Notes: generated by a model not told the origin, from the sequence alone. Positions 15,516 through 29,169 are shown, numbered from the stretch's first letter. The stretch: DNA of 64,000 nt from Datnioides undecimradiatus (GCA_008933995.1 WARS01000012.1:3596001-3660000); one strand, 5' to 3'. Program-made: numbers and translations.

Positions 15516-15718
15516 CTGAGGAAGAGCAGAAAGATCGAGGTCAGTTTATCGGTTATCACGGACAGAAAAAATAGAGAAAACACATCTTGATATCGTTATA
15601 TAGCTATGTTAAAGTACATTCTTAATTTGGTAGAAACACGCATGTAATTATTACTGTTAAAGAGGATGGATGATGATAGATATTGTGATTTTGGTTTGTG
15701 AGTGGACGTAAAACTCAC

Positions 15719-15748
15719 TCAGTCTGCCAGAGAGGGGATGAAAAGGGG
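15719..15748 (-). other. rpl38: probable rpl38 noncoding first exon
   Basis: On the minus strand CCCCTTTTC (15740-15748) is a terminal oligopyrimidine-type start, as expected for a translationally controlled ribosomal protein mRNA. About 30 bases later CTGA is followed by a strong donor, GTGAGT (plus 15713-15718). Together with the acceptor at 15516 this makes a 30-base noncoding exon and a 203-base intron. The exact start base is inferred. Confidence 0.6.
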
Positions 15749-15785
15749 TGGAACTTCCGGTTCGGATGGCTCTTATACAGAGCTA
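15749..15785 (-). promoter_or_regulatory. rpl38: rpl38 core promoter
   Basis: On the minus strand TATAAG (plus CTTATA, 15772-15777) begins 29 bases upstream of the predicted pyrimidine start. An ETS-type word, CCGGAAGT (plus ACTTCCGG, 15753-15760), lies between them. TATA-like boxes, ETS sites and a pyrimidine start are typical parts of animal ribosomal protein promoters. Confidence 0.6.
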
Positions 15786-18700
15786 CGGAAAGCACAAAGG
15801 GCCAATACTATGAAAACGCGTATAACCCGCTGAAGTGGTGAAGTCAAATCAAAATTGCGTTTTGAATATACAGCTTCCAGAGAGTAGTTAACTCTAAATA
15901 AACGTTAAAAATAGCCACTTTGAAAGGAAGTCTACATTTCTATTTGAACGTATTTCTTGTTGACCTACAATTTGTTTGTAAATGAAACACTGTATTTAAC
16001 TTAGCAGGGAAGCTGGCTGCATTGTAAAAAATGCACACTCAGTTACTGTAGCCCAAACCTTTTGCTCATTAACCATGTATTGTTTATTAAGCGAAGTTGG
16101 TAAATAAAATAGTGTCTTTTTTAAATCAAGAATAAGCAGTCTAATTTGAGAAAGTGTGCTGCATAAAAAAGTTTTAAAAAACTGAGTTACAGTAAAGTCT
16201 TGAGTAATTATACAAATATTCTGCTTTTGTCATACTGTCAAACTATAAATTTCTTTCTTTTGGTGCTTTACTGGACACATATTCTCTTTCTCTTTTAATA
16301 TAACACACATGGCACAGGACATAAATTTGTGAGAACACCTACAGTCATGCCTGCGAAGCCTGACTAATAGGTGTGACAGCCATTACTCACCTTCTGTATA
16401 GCATTTTTGCCATCCTCCAATTCATTACGTTATTTTTTCTCAAGCTCTTCTTGTGAAGTAGCAAGAAGCCACAGACTGTTGTTTGTCTCCCTCAGTGAAT
16501 AGTGATCATACCTCACATGCCCTTTCTCTCGCCTTCCCTCCCCTTGTATGTTAATAGACAAACAGAAGATATCGCCTCATAATGCGTGCATCATGTGAGA
16601 ATGTTTGCAGTATAGTGTATCCAAGTTAAATCAAATGGAGTTAATTTATACAGCCCAAAATCACAAGTTGTCTTGGAGTGTTTAAGATTTATAGAGGGAA
16701 TGACAGCCTTTCATTCTTTTTTTTTGCTGCTTGGATCACTTAATACACCATATTCTTGGAAAAAAAAAATACTTCATTGGTCTTTGTGGTAGATAGCTCC
16801 GAATGGTAGATTTACAATAGAATACAACAAGAAGAAACAGAATGAATACTGAAAAAGTACAATGTGCAGAAATAATCAGGTAGAAGAGGATACACATAAA
16901 GAGCTGCAACAATGAGATGGTTCAAGAGTCATTTACAAATCTTCTTGTATGGATAAAAAAAGGGGCTAACACTTCCAAAAGCTATAAAATAAATGAGTTT
17001 AAATATGAATATAAACTTCACATTGTAATTGAATCATTTTTAATTATTTAAAAAAAAGGATTATATTCACACAGCAGGTTGTGTTGGTGCTCCAGGTTTA
17101 TCTACCAGCCCAAGGTCAGGCTGCCACTGGCAACACTGCTGTCTATAGAAAAGGAAGATAAGCGACAAAATTACATTGTATTCAGAGCATGAATTTTACT
17201 CCACTGTATTTTTTTCTCTTTTTCTCTTCTTAAGTAACAGTAGATACAGGAAGGCCATAAGCCCAGAGGCCCAATTTGTTTGCTGCAAGACTGCTGCGCT
17301 GTGTGTTTTAGTTGTATATATTCCGGCAGTTATTCCTTTAGTTTCTAGTCAGACAAACTGTAAATTATAGTTGCTCAAAAAGCTAAAAGATTTGCCCGAG
17401 ACACCTCTGAGACTACACACACCCACTGACTTATGGGTTCAATTATCTTTCACAGTCAAGACAGATAAATCCAAAGGGTGCCAGAATAATACGCCTTTAA
17501 GTATATAAATGGTTCACACTGAGGGAATTCTCATCTATTATCCCCACAACTTGACAAAAATAATTTGATATATTTCCACAACAGCAGAGAAAAAGGTAAT
17601 GGGCCAATCCGGCTATAGTCAAAGTTGTGAAACACATTTCTGCTGAGCTGGTGTCAGTTTCCTTTACTTTTTGCTTTGTGATTTATTATGCATATATGTT
17701 GCTGCTGAGGAAATGGCAATAAACTCACTGCACTATTGAATACAGATTCACATAAGATGCCTCTCCTGGAGTTCATTAACAAGCCCCACCAGCTGAAGAC
17801 TGTTTGAGTATTCAAGTTTCAAATACAGTGGATGATCTTTGTCAATAATTTACACCGGGAGCATCGTGCGAGCTGAGTTTGAGTGACACCTCAGTCAGTT
17901 TCCATGGAGATCCCCTTTGACATGGCATTAATTCATAAAGATGGGAAACACCAGATCAGTCGTTTTTAATTAACCTCCTATCTACCTTTCTGCCCATGTC
18001 CACAGGCCATCTACCCCCAGGCACTCAATCAGTGCTTGTACTATTGGACATGTTCCACACAGGGTTTAAAATTTTCAGCAGTCTTGTGTCAATCAAGGTA
18101 CATGATGGAGTTAAGTTTGTTTCAATGATGGTTCATGATTTCAGAGGTGGACCTGCAATCACCTGGCACACAAGTAAGGGCTTGAAAACACAATACAAAA
18201 TTTATGTTTTTATTCCATCACCTTTCATTTTGTACACTTGTTTAGTCTTTCCTCACCACAACACGTACTAAAATGAACAGTTTATCTCAACATGGCTTTG
18301 TACTCTTTGCTGCCAAGAAGATTATACTCTACTTTTCCAACTGACATCAGGCATGCTTCTCTTTTGCAAAACTGAGGGAGTGTGGAGGGAACTCGTAGGA
18401 TCTAGCAGTAAAATGATGCTAGATCCTTCCTCCATGCTTTAAGATAGTAAAAGACGTCCTTGATCGCTGCTAATAGAGTGTGACAGGATGAAAATGCTGT
18501 GTTTTATCGTTATAGGAGTGTCTGTGGTCTGATATAGCGGTAGTAGTGGATGATGAGGAGCTTTACCCTAAAAACACAATCTAAAATCAACAGTGTACAT
18601 GTTTTCAACCCTGTTTATTTTAAAGTTAATTAAAATTAATTATTATTGCTATTAAACATATTAACATGTTTTAACATAGGAGTTTGTGTTTTATTAGTAT

Positions 18701-20389
18701 GTATGATAGTCTTGGACTAATCCTACTGCTGCACTGATGTGGTTGTTGTATTTTAATGCTTTTAATTTTAAACTGGCTACTTTATACACTCAGGGGTGGC
18801 TTAATGTATCTGCATAAGAATATTGAATATACTGTATTTTCCCATAAGTGTGATGAGAGTGGTTTATTTTATGCATTCATGCATATGAGTATGTAAGTGA
18901 GTGTGCGCCTTTTGGGTATTTCTATATGTATTTTTTTCATGTACTATTTATTGAATGCCTGTATCTGTGAGGGGTGAATGTATTACAGGAAAAGTGCATA
19001 GAGAGGATCAGCTCAGCCACACATATTACAACAAATGACCATGATCGGTTTAACTAAAGCTCTTCTGCACCGGGATGATCTTTATTCCATTTGCTTGCAC
19101 AGCAACAAACATGATCCTCAGCGCCAAGCTGTTTGGAGAGACCCAGCCTTACGCTCAGTATCATTTTTTGAAAATGCAGTTCTCATTTCCTGGCAATAGA
19201 GGGCAGTGAGTAATCACTGATATGGTGTTGAAATGTGACTCGTCCTAACCGTGACAATGGGAGACGCTGTGCATCAAGGAATGGACTCCACCAGTTCGCT
19301 GTGCTTTGTAAAGGGAGGGAACGCTATTCCCTGTTTACCCCCTTTAAAAGTTAAAAACAAACATATTGAAGTGAAAAGATTTTGGAGGAGGAGAATCAAC
19401 CACTAAACCCCGTATCATCACACATACCACAAAAGTTACAGAAAATTAGATTTTTTTTTTCTGCCAAAAAACAGTACAGAACTTTACTCATCAATACATC
19501 TGTTTTGTTTCTGCCTCAACATACAGTATCCCTACATACCTTGAGCCATATCATTTGAGATATGGACTTTCTCACTTCCTTTTTATTATAATTTGTACTT
19601 ACAAATTACTCTTTCCCCTTCAAAAAAAAAGAGATTGATTCAATGAGCTTGCCCAGGGCAACTGTTAATTTATTTACACAGCAGTGTTCGTTTGCGAATT
19701 CATTCTGCTCTGAAAACTCATTTAAAGTCCTTTTTTTGGACACACCTGATATTAAAATAGTACCCTGAAACTGTAATCCCTCCTCTTTGTGTAAAGGTAG
19801 TAATTGGAATAAAAATGTGTACCCTCAGGCTGAGGGATGATCGTACTTTGTAACTGTGCGCTGGCTTATTAAAAAGGCATAGTGAGGTTACAGGAAAAAA
19901 TGATCCTAGCTGCAGAGATTCTTTTTAACTGTAACAGACACGTAAAGCGTGGATGATGGAATTTCAGAAGCTCCACCGCAGACATTGTAGGTAATGATAC
20001 ACATCATTTCTGCTGCGAGTCTGTATGGGCGACAGCAGAAGCACCTGGGAGCTAATGAGTAATGCAGCGGTAGGTTCTGTTATTAATCACGATTTGATCT
20101 ATGGATGGAAAGCAACAAAAGATTACCTCAAATAGTTTATTGAACCGTCGTTATTGGATTTACTTCGGTCGTGAAGCTGGTAGCAGGTTTTAAATTCATG
20201 TCTAGCATGAATGCACTGTAAAATAGAGCAAAGGAGGAAGGGTGCATTTTTTTTATTTAAAGGATTAACTGTATCCAAAAAGTTGTTATTCACTGCAGGA
20301 ACCCACCTCTAGTGATAATGTGGGATGAAATACAAAGGCCTCAAAGTTAATGTGGAATTAAAATTAATGCCTGTGTCATTGAAGTTATG
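15786..20389. other. noncoding, no gene seen
   Basis: AT-rich intergenic DNA upstream of rpl38. I see no exon with plausible splice sites on either strand. A bulged hairpin at 18383-18434 is the only structure that stands out. Confidence 0.5.
18383..18434. repeat. imperfect inverted repeat (bulged hairpin)
   Basis: The arms AGGATCTAGCA (18397-18407) and TGCTAGATCCT (18417-18427) are perfectly complementary around a 9-base loop. An outer pairing TGGAGG / CCTCCA extends it, with an asymmetric bulge on the left side. Confidence 0.5.
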
Positions 20390-20545
20390 TTCAAGTGCGC
20401 CTGTCATTAGAAATGCAAGAGGGGAGTACTTCAAAAATCCTCTCTACCACACTGCTTCCCTAATCTCCCTGATTATTGATCAGATTGATTTGTCAAGTAT
20501 TGATCCCTTTTCCGGCAGCCTTATCAGAGGCAAACTTTAAGTACA
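20390..20545. promoter_or_regulatory. CNE-like block
   Basis: Unique, motif-dense sequence including the tandem words TGATTATTGATCAGATTGAT and AGTATTGATC (20470-20503). The repeated ATTGATC and TGATTGAT-like words resemble PBC/MEIS or CUT-type homeodomain sites. The open frame across it has no recognisable protein features, so an enhancer-type element is a better guess than an exon. Confidence 0.3.
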
Positions 20546-23500
20546 TCTGCAGATGAGGGGAGATTATTAGAGAGTCTAAGGGTTTACCCTGACAGAATCT
20601 CAATGTGAATGTGCTTAGACTTGTCAGTGAAGCAACAGCTTGTTGAGAAAGTTTACTGTGAAGTTCATGTCACTGCAAACTGCTCAGTGAGCGAGGTTCT
20701 TATCACATCTCGCTGCCATTTGGGCCTGCTCAGTTAGAAAAACAGGCCTCGGAAAAGGATAGAGGATGAGGGAGAAGTCACGTGTGCTTTGCTGATTTGA
20801 TTACTGTCCTGAGAGTTTATGCAGAAGAGGTTACGGTCACAGTTAAAGACAGTCATGAGAACAACACTCCCTGAAAACCTAAAGGCAGGAAGGAAATGAA
20901 TCTTTCTTTTAATTGACACCCTGTTTAAGACGAATTCATGTGTGTCACCTATTTCATCCAGCCCATGCAGTCACACTTGTTACACATTTCCCTTCATGAG
21001 TGGCCTCAGGGCCCGCAAACTGCACATTTCCTCTGAATTATGCTGAGAGACCCTGTGGTGGTGAATTTTACATTGAGGGTAGATAGATGATTTGAGGATT
21101 TTTTAAGTGAAAGCAAGGTCAAAATGACAAGTAGAAAAGACTTAAATGGTGCTTTATAACCTTAAAGGTGATGGATACAAGATTTAGAAAGTTTTCTGGT
21201 AATGTACATTTAGTGTGTCTACAGAGACTTTCAGTCAAGAGCTGCTCAAAGCACTTGCCCGTCCAACGTGTTGCCTGGTTACATCGTTATACATGTATTT
21301 CAGTACTGTCTGTGTTGAGTGAACTGACCAGCTGAAACTAAACTGACTGATAATGTATAATAACAAATGCTTCATGGTGAGTAATAACATCATAAATACA
21401 TTTCGCAAGATGTTGTGTGACCAGTGAAAAATCAGCTATTTGTGTGGTGGTGTTTCAAAAGAGCTTGCGAGCTAGCTGACAGTACATCAGGTAGATACAT
21501 CTATATGAAGTAGCGTAATGAGAGTGTTGCACATATTTACTCAGAATGAAAGTATTACTTTGAGTAATGGGATTGGGAAATATTGCCATCATTCTACTGA
21601 CTACTGCCGCTGCTGAACTTCTTGTACCTGACAAAATTTGAGATTTCTTAAAATGACAATCAGTGTAATCTTAGTAGGAAAATGCATTTGTATATATCTT
21701 TAAATTCTATGCTTTATTTTGCGCCTTTTAGGAGGTCACATGGTGTGTGCGCGTGTGTGTGTTTATCATATTCAAATCATCAATCTATCACGGTTTAGCT
21801 ACGGTAGATAAAGTCCTCTCCACTTTCTGTTTACTACTCTTTTGTCAGTAGAAACAGGCATATGATTGTGTTTGCCCAAGGTTTTGCTAAAGTAGTGCAT
21901 TTTACCGTCTGTGACAATGCGTTTTTAACTACATATTTTATATCTCAAATACATATTGTAAGTGGAGTCTGGTTGGTTTGAACAGGCTGCTTCTGGTTAA
22001 GCAACAAAAGAATCTTACTGCTCAGCCGTAAAGGTCTGTCTCTGTTCAGATAATTTCCATACATTTTGTCAGACTCTTAGAATAACAATCTGAACCTATC
22101 AGTGGCAAAAACAAGCACTTGTTGTGGATGTATTTTGACTGTCGCAATTGCACTGCAGAACTCCACAGCCACTTTGAGGCTGCGGGCTGCAGCTCTCTAA
22201 TTCAATACTGGATCAACAGTTATCCCCATCAAACAATTAGATACAAAACTATGGCAAAATAGGACTGAACACTAACAAAGTTCCCCTTTAATTTGTTAAT
22301 ACTGTGCATCATCATGCTGATAATGTGATCATTATCATCAAAGCTGAAATATTCATTCACATTTAACTGAATACAGGTGCAGAGTGATGGGGACAGAATA
22401 CTGGGGCCAACACATATGAGAACAGACTGCAAACTCGATGGAGGGAGAGTCAAAGGTTAAATGTGATTGGACCGGGCAAGGTAGCTAAGTTCTGTTTGGC
22501 TCTGGCTTGAGGTGAGTTGGACAAAAATAAGGGCAGACTAAACAAGGCAGGAAGCAGCTAGAAGCCCTTTCTCTCTGAAATTTAAGAGTTAAGTGTTTAA
22601 TGTTCTGTTTAATGAAGAAGAGTGGAAAGAGAAAACAGATTAAAAGAATAGTTTTTCAAGTAAGGAATGGATAAAAATACTAGAAGAATAACAAGAGACC
22701 CAAATTTGACTTTAATCTCACATTCTTCTTATATTATTAATTTTCAAGCATTTTTGATCTTTTGCACCTTGAGTTTATTGAATTTCTTTTTGATATTTTT
22801 ACCGTTGCTTCAACTTTTATACTTTTGATTATTAAAAAAACTTTAAGTGGTATTTCTACAGAGACTTGATCCCTCTTACGGTAGTTGCTGGACTTAGGTA
22901 ATTCCTTCTCAGCATACAAAGTATACTCAGATTAACTGCTGCCCAGCGTGTGGCATTTAAAGAAAGATTAAATAGAGCGACTACTCATTGTATCTGTGTG
23001 TCTGGTCAGTTTAAAGCAGGAGCAGAAGAGGAGGCAGGCATGTGAACTTTTAACTGCTGGAGTATTTCTCGCAGACAGTCTAATTATTTCACGTTAGAAT
23101 GAAAGCTGGAGTGTATGGAAGTGCCCTCACAAAACAATGAATTTCAGCGCATCTCTAGCTCCTGGTAACACTTTGTTCAGGCAGTTTGGTTCTGACTCAG
23201 GTCTAACTGTACAGCAGAGTCTAGTACATCATGAACAGGTAGTTCTCTCTAACTGTCCTCTGGAGCATGTCTGAGACCTGCCCACCTGCCATTCGGTGTC
23301 TGTACAACCATCAATTTTCACTTGCTCCCCTCCAGCCAGCACACGCACACACTCACATACTCGCACACACATACATACACACCAGCCGGCAGTGCCAGGA
23401 TGTCTATCGTCTCACATGCCCTCAGTCAGGTTGCCCTTGCCTACACCACTTTGCACCCACAGTGTCAGTCTTGGCTGACAGCAGGCCTGCATTAGCCAGC

Positions 23501-23747
23501 TAACATTTCCTGGCCCCTGTTTGCTCAGCACGGGCAGAGCTGTCGGCCATAAGCTGTGCTGACACTCACCTCTTAGCGTCAGAGCAGCTTACAAATTCAG
23601 TCATTAGGATGTCTAATTTCACTGGTTTGTGAATTGGTGTTTCTGCCAAAGATTTTGCTTGGCCACACATGCATGAAGTAAGGCTTGATTTATCCCATAG
23701 TTGTACATTATGCGCTTACGGTGTGGTCTCAAAGCCAGAGCACGTCT
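20546..23747. other. noncoding, no gene seen
   Basis: Intergenic DNA with a short GT/GC-alternating stretch near 21745-21762 and a CA-rich stretch near 23340-23383. No exon or larger repeat was recognised. Confidence 0.5.
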
Positions 23748-24405
23748 CTGAAAGGAATACTCCCCCAAATTAGCATTGCGTTTTATAATGTTGGGGTACT
23801 TAGAATAGCAAGAAAATAAAAAACAAGACTAGATTGATATGTTTGGTCACTATCCCCCCCTGAGGACGTCAGTGAGGACTGCCCATGGCTCACTGTAAAA
23901 GCCCCCTGAGGATGTAACTCAGGACTGTTAGTGCCTATTTATTTTGAAAGCGCAACAGCCGGCGAGGAAAGTCAAACACTCAACTGACCAATGGTGTAAC
24001 TTAATCACTCACTCAGTAAGTCAGGGACAGACCTCAGCGTTAATAAGGCTGACCCCACTTGGCTGTGGTCCAGCCTAAAGAGAAAGAATAGTCGAAATGA
24101 AAGCAGCAGTGCCAAAGATACCTGACTTTTCATCCGCTGTCTGGAACAAACTTAAAAAACAACAGATCTTACCTTTCTCATAAAGCAGCTCTACAGTGTC
24201 CTTCCTTAGGCCTTCACTGCCTTGTAATGCCAATGTCTTTCAGTATCCGCTATATCGGTTCATAACACAGACTTTGTGTCAAAACATTTGTAGTCTCAAA
24301 CCCAATCTGAGTTAACTTAAATAAACTTTAAAATGCTCCTTTCAGTTGGATGTGTGAACTGACCTTCTTGTGTAAAATCGATGGAGTGCTCCTTCAACAG
24401 AATCC
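23748..24405. repeat. possible short interspersed element (copy B)
   Basis: The right end (24368-24400) matches the repeat terminus at 3148-3180. Its reverse complement, GAAGGAGCACTCCATCG, resembles the putative left end GAAAGGAATACTCCCCC (about 23750), which suggests degenerate inverted termini. Inside there are two copies of CCCCCTGAGGA(C/T)GT about 50 bases apart (near 23857 and 23903). It has no coding capacity. The boundaries and family are uncertain. Confidence 0.3.
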
Positions 24406-24819
24406 ACTTTCATTATCATGTGCACCTAACCTGTCATACTATTTTCATACCACTTAGGGATGATTGGTCTGGACTTAATGCATAATGCAAGTACCTGTGA
24501 AGTGCAATTGTGTTGAAAATAGACAATAGTCTATCTCGGACTCTATAAATGACAGTGTGCATCGTACACTTTTGATGTCCTAAGTCAAACCTCCTCTCCT
24601 CCCTCTCAATATGCTGTATGCTTTTTTTCAATACTTCAATGAGTGTGGCCATAATATTGATTCCATTAGGTTAATCAGTACTTTCCATATCTACATAATG
24701 TCTATATCTCACTCACTGTTCTCATTACCATTGGATCATTACTTCCTCTAATACCATGTACCTTCCAGCTGCTCTTTGTCAGTGGTAATTAGGTGATGAT
24801 CTGTAGCAAAAGATATTAA

Positions 24820-25110
24820 GATGAATTCTAAGGGCGATGGGTGGTATCATAGAATGAGATAAGTCCTTCTTCGAATGCCCTGATTAAGCTATGAAATGGC
24901 CCCGGGGCATTTTGGGAAGATGGGACCAAGAATCTATTTTCAAATGCCAAAAACAGTTCACCAGCGCTTGCCATTTTGTGCACAGAGAATATTGCTGCAG
25001 CAGTCTATTGCTTTATAGAGGTATATTGAAATCTCTCACTTTCCACCTACTCCCCTCACGTCAATGAATATTTATCCAATCTCTCCGCCACCATACTGTT
25101 ATAGTTAGAT
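24820..25110. promoter_or_regulatory. CNE-like block
   Basis: Unique sequence with many conserved-element-like words (CCCTGATTAAGCTATGAAAT, GCCATTTTGTGC, ATGAATATTTATCC) and no reading frame. It is a candidate regulatory element from texture alone. Confidence 0.25.
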
Positions 25111-26681
25111 GAGATATTTATGATCTCAAAAAGAAAATGGATCTATTTATCCATTCTGTAACTCTGCATTCACTGACTGTCAATGGAGGCATGTAAACAA
25201 ATTTCTCTCTTGGTCAAAGTTGCAAAGATAGTACCTGAAGAACAACTTAGAAATGAGATGTGTGCCTCTTCAGTCTCTCTAACACCCATTGAAATTTTAC
25301 ATTTACTTTTTTCAGCTATTGTGGTCACAAACTGTCTCTAAATGCTTTCTTAATATCTGGTTTTAAGGCTGAGTATCACCTTGACAGGCCAAGGCAACGT
25401 CTTGAAAGGGTGATAACTCCCCTTCTTCTTTCCATTACTGACCCAGTCTTGACCTCAAGCATTGAGCTATTTTCTCCATGGCAACGCAGATGACGATCGA
25501 CCCAAAGACGCTCCTGTACACCCACGTGTGTTAATAGTGCCAAGTGGGCATTATAGAGAGCATATAACTTCATTCAAAAAAAAATATGCCTGCATGCAAT
25601 TCATGATCTAATATGTCTTGACTATAAGGTTAAGACTGTAAAAGTGTTTTTTTCCAAGCAGAAACATCCATGATACTTTAAAACATTTAAACCCTAAATT
25701 CTTCACTGTGTCCCGATCTTTGTAAAACTCATTGTTGAGTTACCTTTAGTAGGCATTTGAGGAAACAGAGAAGTTTAGCATGAGAGAAACCGAGAAAACA
25801 TCCTGGGAAAAAGTCTTGTCAAGAAATATATTCTCTGGTTTCTTATTCTTTGTGCCTGCAGAAACACATCCATGATTTATCCCATTTTTTTTGTTCAACA
25901 GCGGGGCATCACAGCTGTTCCAGTCCTCTTGTGTCTAGTTTTGTAAGAGAGTCGGGATTCGCAAATATGAATTGTACAGCAACAGATCACGGCAAATAAG
26001 AAGACTTTAGAATATATGCTGTACATATTTTAAAAATTCAGTGGGGCTCCCCTTAAAGTGCAAGACAGCGATAACTGTAACTTATCATGGAGAAGACTGG
26101 TATTTTATGAGAATAACAATTCTAGCAGGAGCGATCAAAGGGAATAATAATACGAAGAAATATTATTAATATTAAGGTCTCTGAAGGAAAATCAGGTCAT
26201 CCAACCAATGTTTTTAATGTGATTCAAGAGGAGAAAGCTGTTTAAAATGTGTAGTAATTAAAAAATAAGTGATAAAAATGATTAAATAAACAATTCAATG
26301 ATAATATGACAATTTGGGGTTTGTGTTTTATTGTATGTTAAGAGTCACTGAACTCAATTACATTCACACATGAAAGTATTTTTGACCTACTAAAAGTGGC
26401 ATCTGTCAATCCAAATGGACTTCAGACAACTCTGTTAAGGAGCTGACCATTTATATTAAAGAGTTGTTCAGTTAGATTTGGAGGGAAAAGGCTTTGCACT
26501 TTGAGGGTGCTCTACAAGAATCTCCATGACAACAAGTATACTGCTGTAAGAACTAAACTGGCCTTCACAAACACACATGGACATTTAATCTTAGTTAATC
26601 TTTGATAACAGCTTCAGAGCGGTGGCAAAAAAAATCTACAGTGGCATGACTGTATCGGCAGACTAAGAGGTCATTTATAGA
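25111..26681. other. noncoding, no gene seen
   Basis: AT-rich intergenic DNA with no recognised gene or repeat. Confidence 0.5.
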
Positions 26682-26976
26682 GATCCATCTATCCATTTTC
26701 TGTAACTGCTTATCCCTTTCTGGGCTGGGGGGGTTGTTGGAGGCAGGGTACACCCACGACAGGTCGCCAGTCTGTCGCTGGGCTGACACATATAGACAGA
26801 CAAGCTCCTTTGCACTCACATTCACTGCTATAATCAATTTCCCATTTCACACATGATGCATGTTTTTGGGTGGTGGGATGAAGATGGAGTGTCTGGAGGG
26901 AACCAACATGGACATGGAGAGAACATGCAAACTCAACACAGAAAAGACCCGGTTGATTTCGAACCCAGGACCTTCT
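26682..26976. mobile_element. degenerate LINE-tail-like dispersed repeat
   Basis: Recognisable by the order of its words: ATCCATTTTCTGTAACTGCTT, then GGCAGGGTACACCC, CAGGTCGCCAGTCTGTCGC, GGGCTGACACATA, GGAGAGAACATGCAAACTC and GAACCCAGGACCTTC. I recall this series as one of the commonest dispersed repeats of percomorph fish, shared by L2-type LINE tails and derived SINEs. The copy is divergent and truncated. The family name and orientation are from memory and not certain. Confidence 0.65.
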
Positions 26977-28739
26977 ATTTATGATGATACGATTGAATAT
27001 TATTAGTCAGCTAGTAGCCAAATTTCTGAAAACTAGCCAGTTAGCAATACAGGCTATACGTGCTCCTCCTTGTGTGTTTACATCCAGCTATGATGCACAT
27101 CTTGTGGCACATTCTTTCACAAAATATATGTTTCCAGCACGAGGCTCTCCATAGACAGGTGGCGACACCATAATATGAACACCTGTGCAATCTAATGTAA
27201 TAAAGACGGTGTGAAGTAAATACTAGCTTTGTGAGGCTCATAATGCTCAGAGCTGAGGCCATGCCGGTGGCGGTCGATTAGGGTGTACTAAATTGTACAG
27301 GTGTTTGTGTCATTGTGAACACCCCTTGAACATTATGAAATAATTTGCAGGTATGTCTGTGAAGACCCAGCCTGCAAAGTATAATAGAGTGTCCAAAATG
27401 TAAGTTTAAGTTTTAAAATGGGGCATTTGTCTTAACCCAGCTAAGAATCTGTAAAGTGAATGCAAAAGTCTCCTCAAATATTTCTCTCTGAAGATGTTTG
27501 TGTGTGTGTGTGTGTGTGTGTGTCTGAGTCATCAACAATCATATGTTAAACATGCTTGTGCACCACAAGGTCACCTTTGCTTGCACCTTCAGTTTGACAT
27601 CACCATGTAGACAAGTGATGGAACTGAGCTGTGCTTGGTTGCTGCTGGAGGATGATGCTCGAAGCTGCATTAAATTACATTTGCCATTCACCCACACCAG
27701 CCCTCTTTGTGGAACTCACTATACAGAGCCACTGTGACAAGTGCATGACTCCCACATGAATTATGGATCATCCCAAGGGGCAAACACTGGGCCAAAAAGC
27801 TGTTAGGCCCTGCGGCCCTCTATGTGTGACATCCCTCACTCCATACAAATTTGCTTCCAGTCAAAACTGACAACGGGTTGTCCTTCATTATCCTAAGTTA
27901 GGTCGCAGTCTTCCTGAAAAGTTATCATTATGGTCAAATGGTACATAAAGTTGGGAGACTCTTGGTTTGATCACTTTTTGATACTCGTGCTCAGTTCAAC
28001 AAGTCCCAAAACATCAACATGCAGTCTTATTTTGAAGGAAAAATGTTTGGTTTTGACAGATTGAAGAAGTCTCATTCATATACAGCATATTTTCATTATC
28101 CTCACATTAGTGTGTCTTCTTAAAATTGAATTCACTGTCATCAAATACTGCTCCTCCGCTCTGCTAATATTGCACTGCTGCTGCGTTTGTGTCTAAGGGG
28201 CATTTTAGATTCCCTTGCTGCTGCCTTTAGCTGACGCCTATGCAGTCTTCTTTATTCTCTGAGAATGTAATAAAGGATACCATTGAACCGGTTAAATGTT
28301 TTCGGCGTGCTCATATGACACTGTGGATGGAGGCTTCTGGCCCTTTCCCAAACCATTACGCTATCACTTTAATGGTTGTGAGAAATTGGCAAATACTCAG
28401 AGTAAAATGTGATTCGCTTTGAGCTGCCCCCTCACATGCGATGCCAAGTCTCTGCAAGCTGCATTTTTAGATATACAAGTTTTACACTAACAAGAGTTGA
28501 CACCTAAACTGGTGGCATTTTCATGCTTTTGCGTTTACTCCATTATATTCACAATGACATGAGTGAATGAGCATAGTATTTGTTTGTAAGAGGAGGAAAT
28601 GATAGATTAGGAAAGCAGGACGAGGCAGGGGAAGCCTCTGAGGCGTAGCAGTAGGATTAATTCCCTTATTAGTTACTCTCTGCGGTGATGCTACACCATG
28701 AAAGTCTAATACCATCTTTTTATGGATTTGACTCAATTT
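26977..28739. other. noncoding, no gene seen
   Basis: Intergenic DNA. Apart from the TG microsatellite I see nothing assignable. Confidence 0.5.
27499..27523. repeat. (TG)n microsatellite
   Basis: About twelve uninterrupted TG units. Confidence 0.9.
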
Positions 28740-28930
28740 AGATTACCTCCCTTTACATTCAGCGAGGGGATCACAGTGTCTCCCTCTGTTTCTCCATCCT
28801 TTATTTTTTCATTCCAATGGCTTCTTATCGCTTTGTCAGAGATGATGTAGGAGAACCAGTGACTAAATTGGAGATTGGCAATGGAAGACGCTATTGAGAA
28901 TGAACCATCCGTACCCTGAGACAGAAGCAC
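28740..28930. promoter_or_regulatory. CNE-like block
   Basis: Unique sequence with words such as TTCATTCCAATGGCTTCTTA and GCAATGGAAGACGCTATTGA. It has no repeats and no exon-like splice context. It is proposed as a possible conserved noncoding element by texture only. Confidence 0.25.
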
Positions 28931-29169
28931 ACACCAGTAGAAAAACAACAACACTCTGTGTTTGGAAGGATCATTAAGGCAAAGTGAGAAGTTTCTCTAC
29001 AAGTAAAAGAGAACGGGTTTTGTGGTGGATGTAGTGATTTTCAAGGTGATTAAAAAGCCATTAGTGGTACGACTCTCGTAGGTAATTCACAAGGTAGTCA
29101 TTCAAAACCCAGTTAGAAACCAGGAAGGTCTCCAACTGAAGAAATGACTGTTATTAGATGAAGATATTA

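Noticed and set aside
26955-26976. TTCGAACCC-like tRNA T-loop word
   Set aside because: It is part of the dispersed LINE-tail-like repeat. No tRNA arms or anticodon stem surround it.
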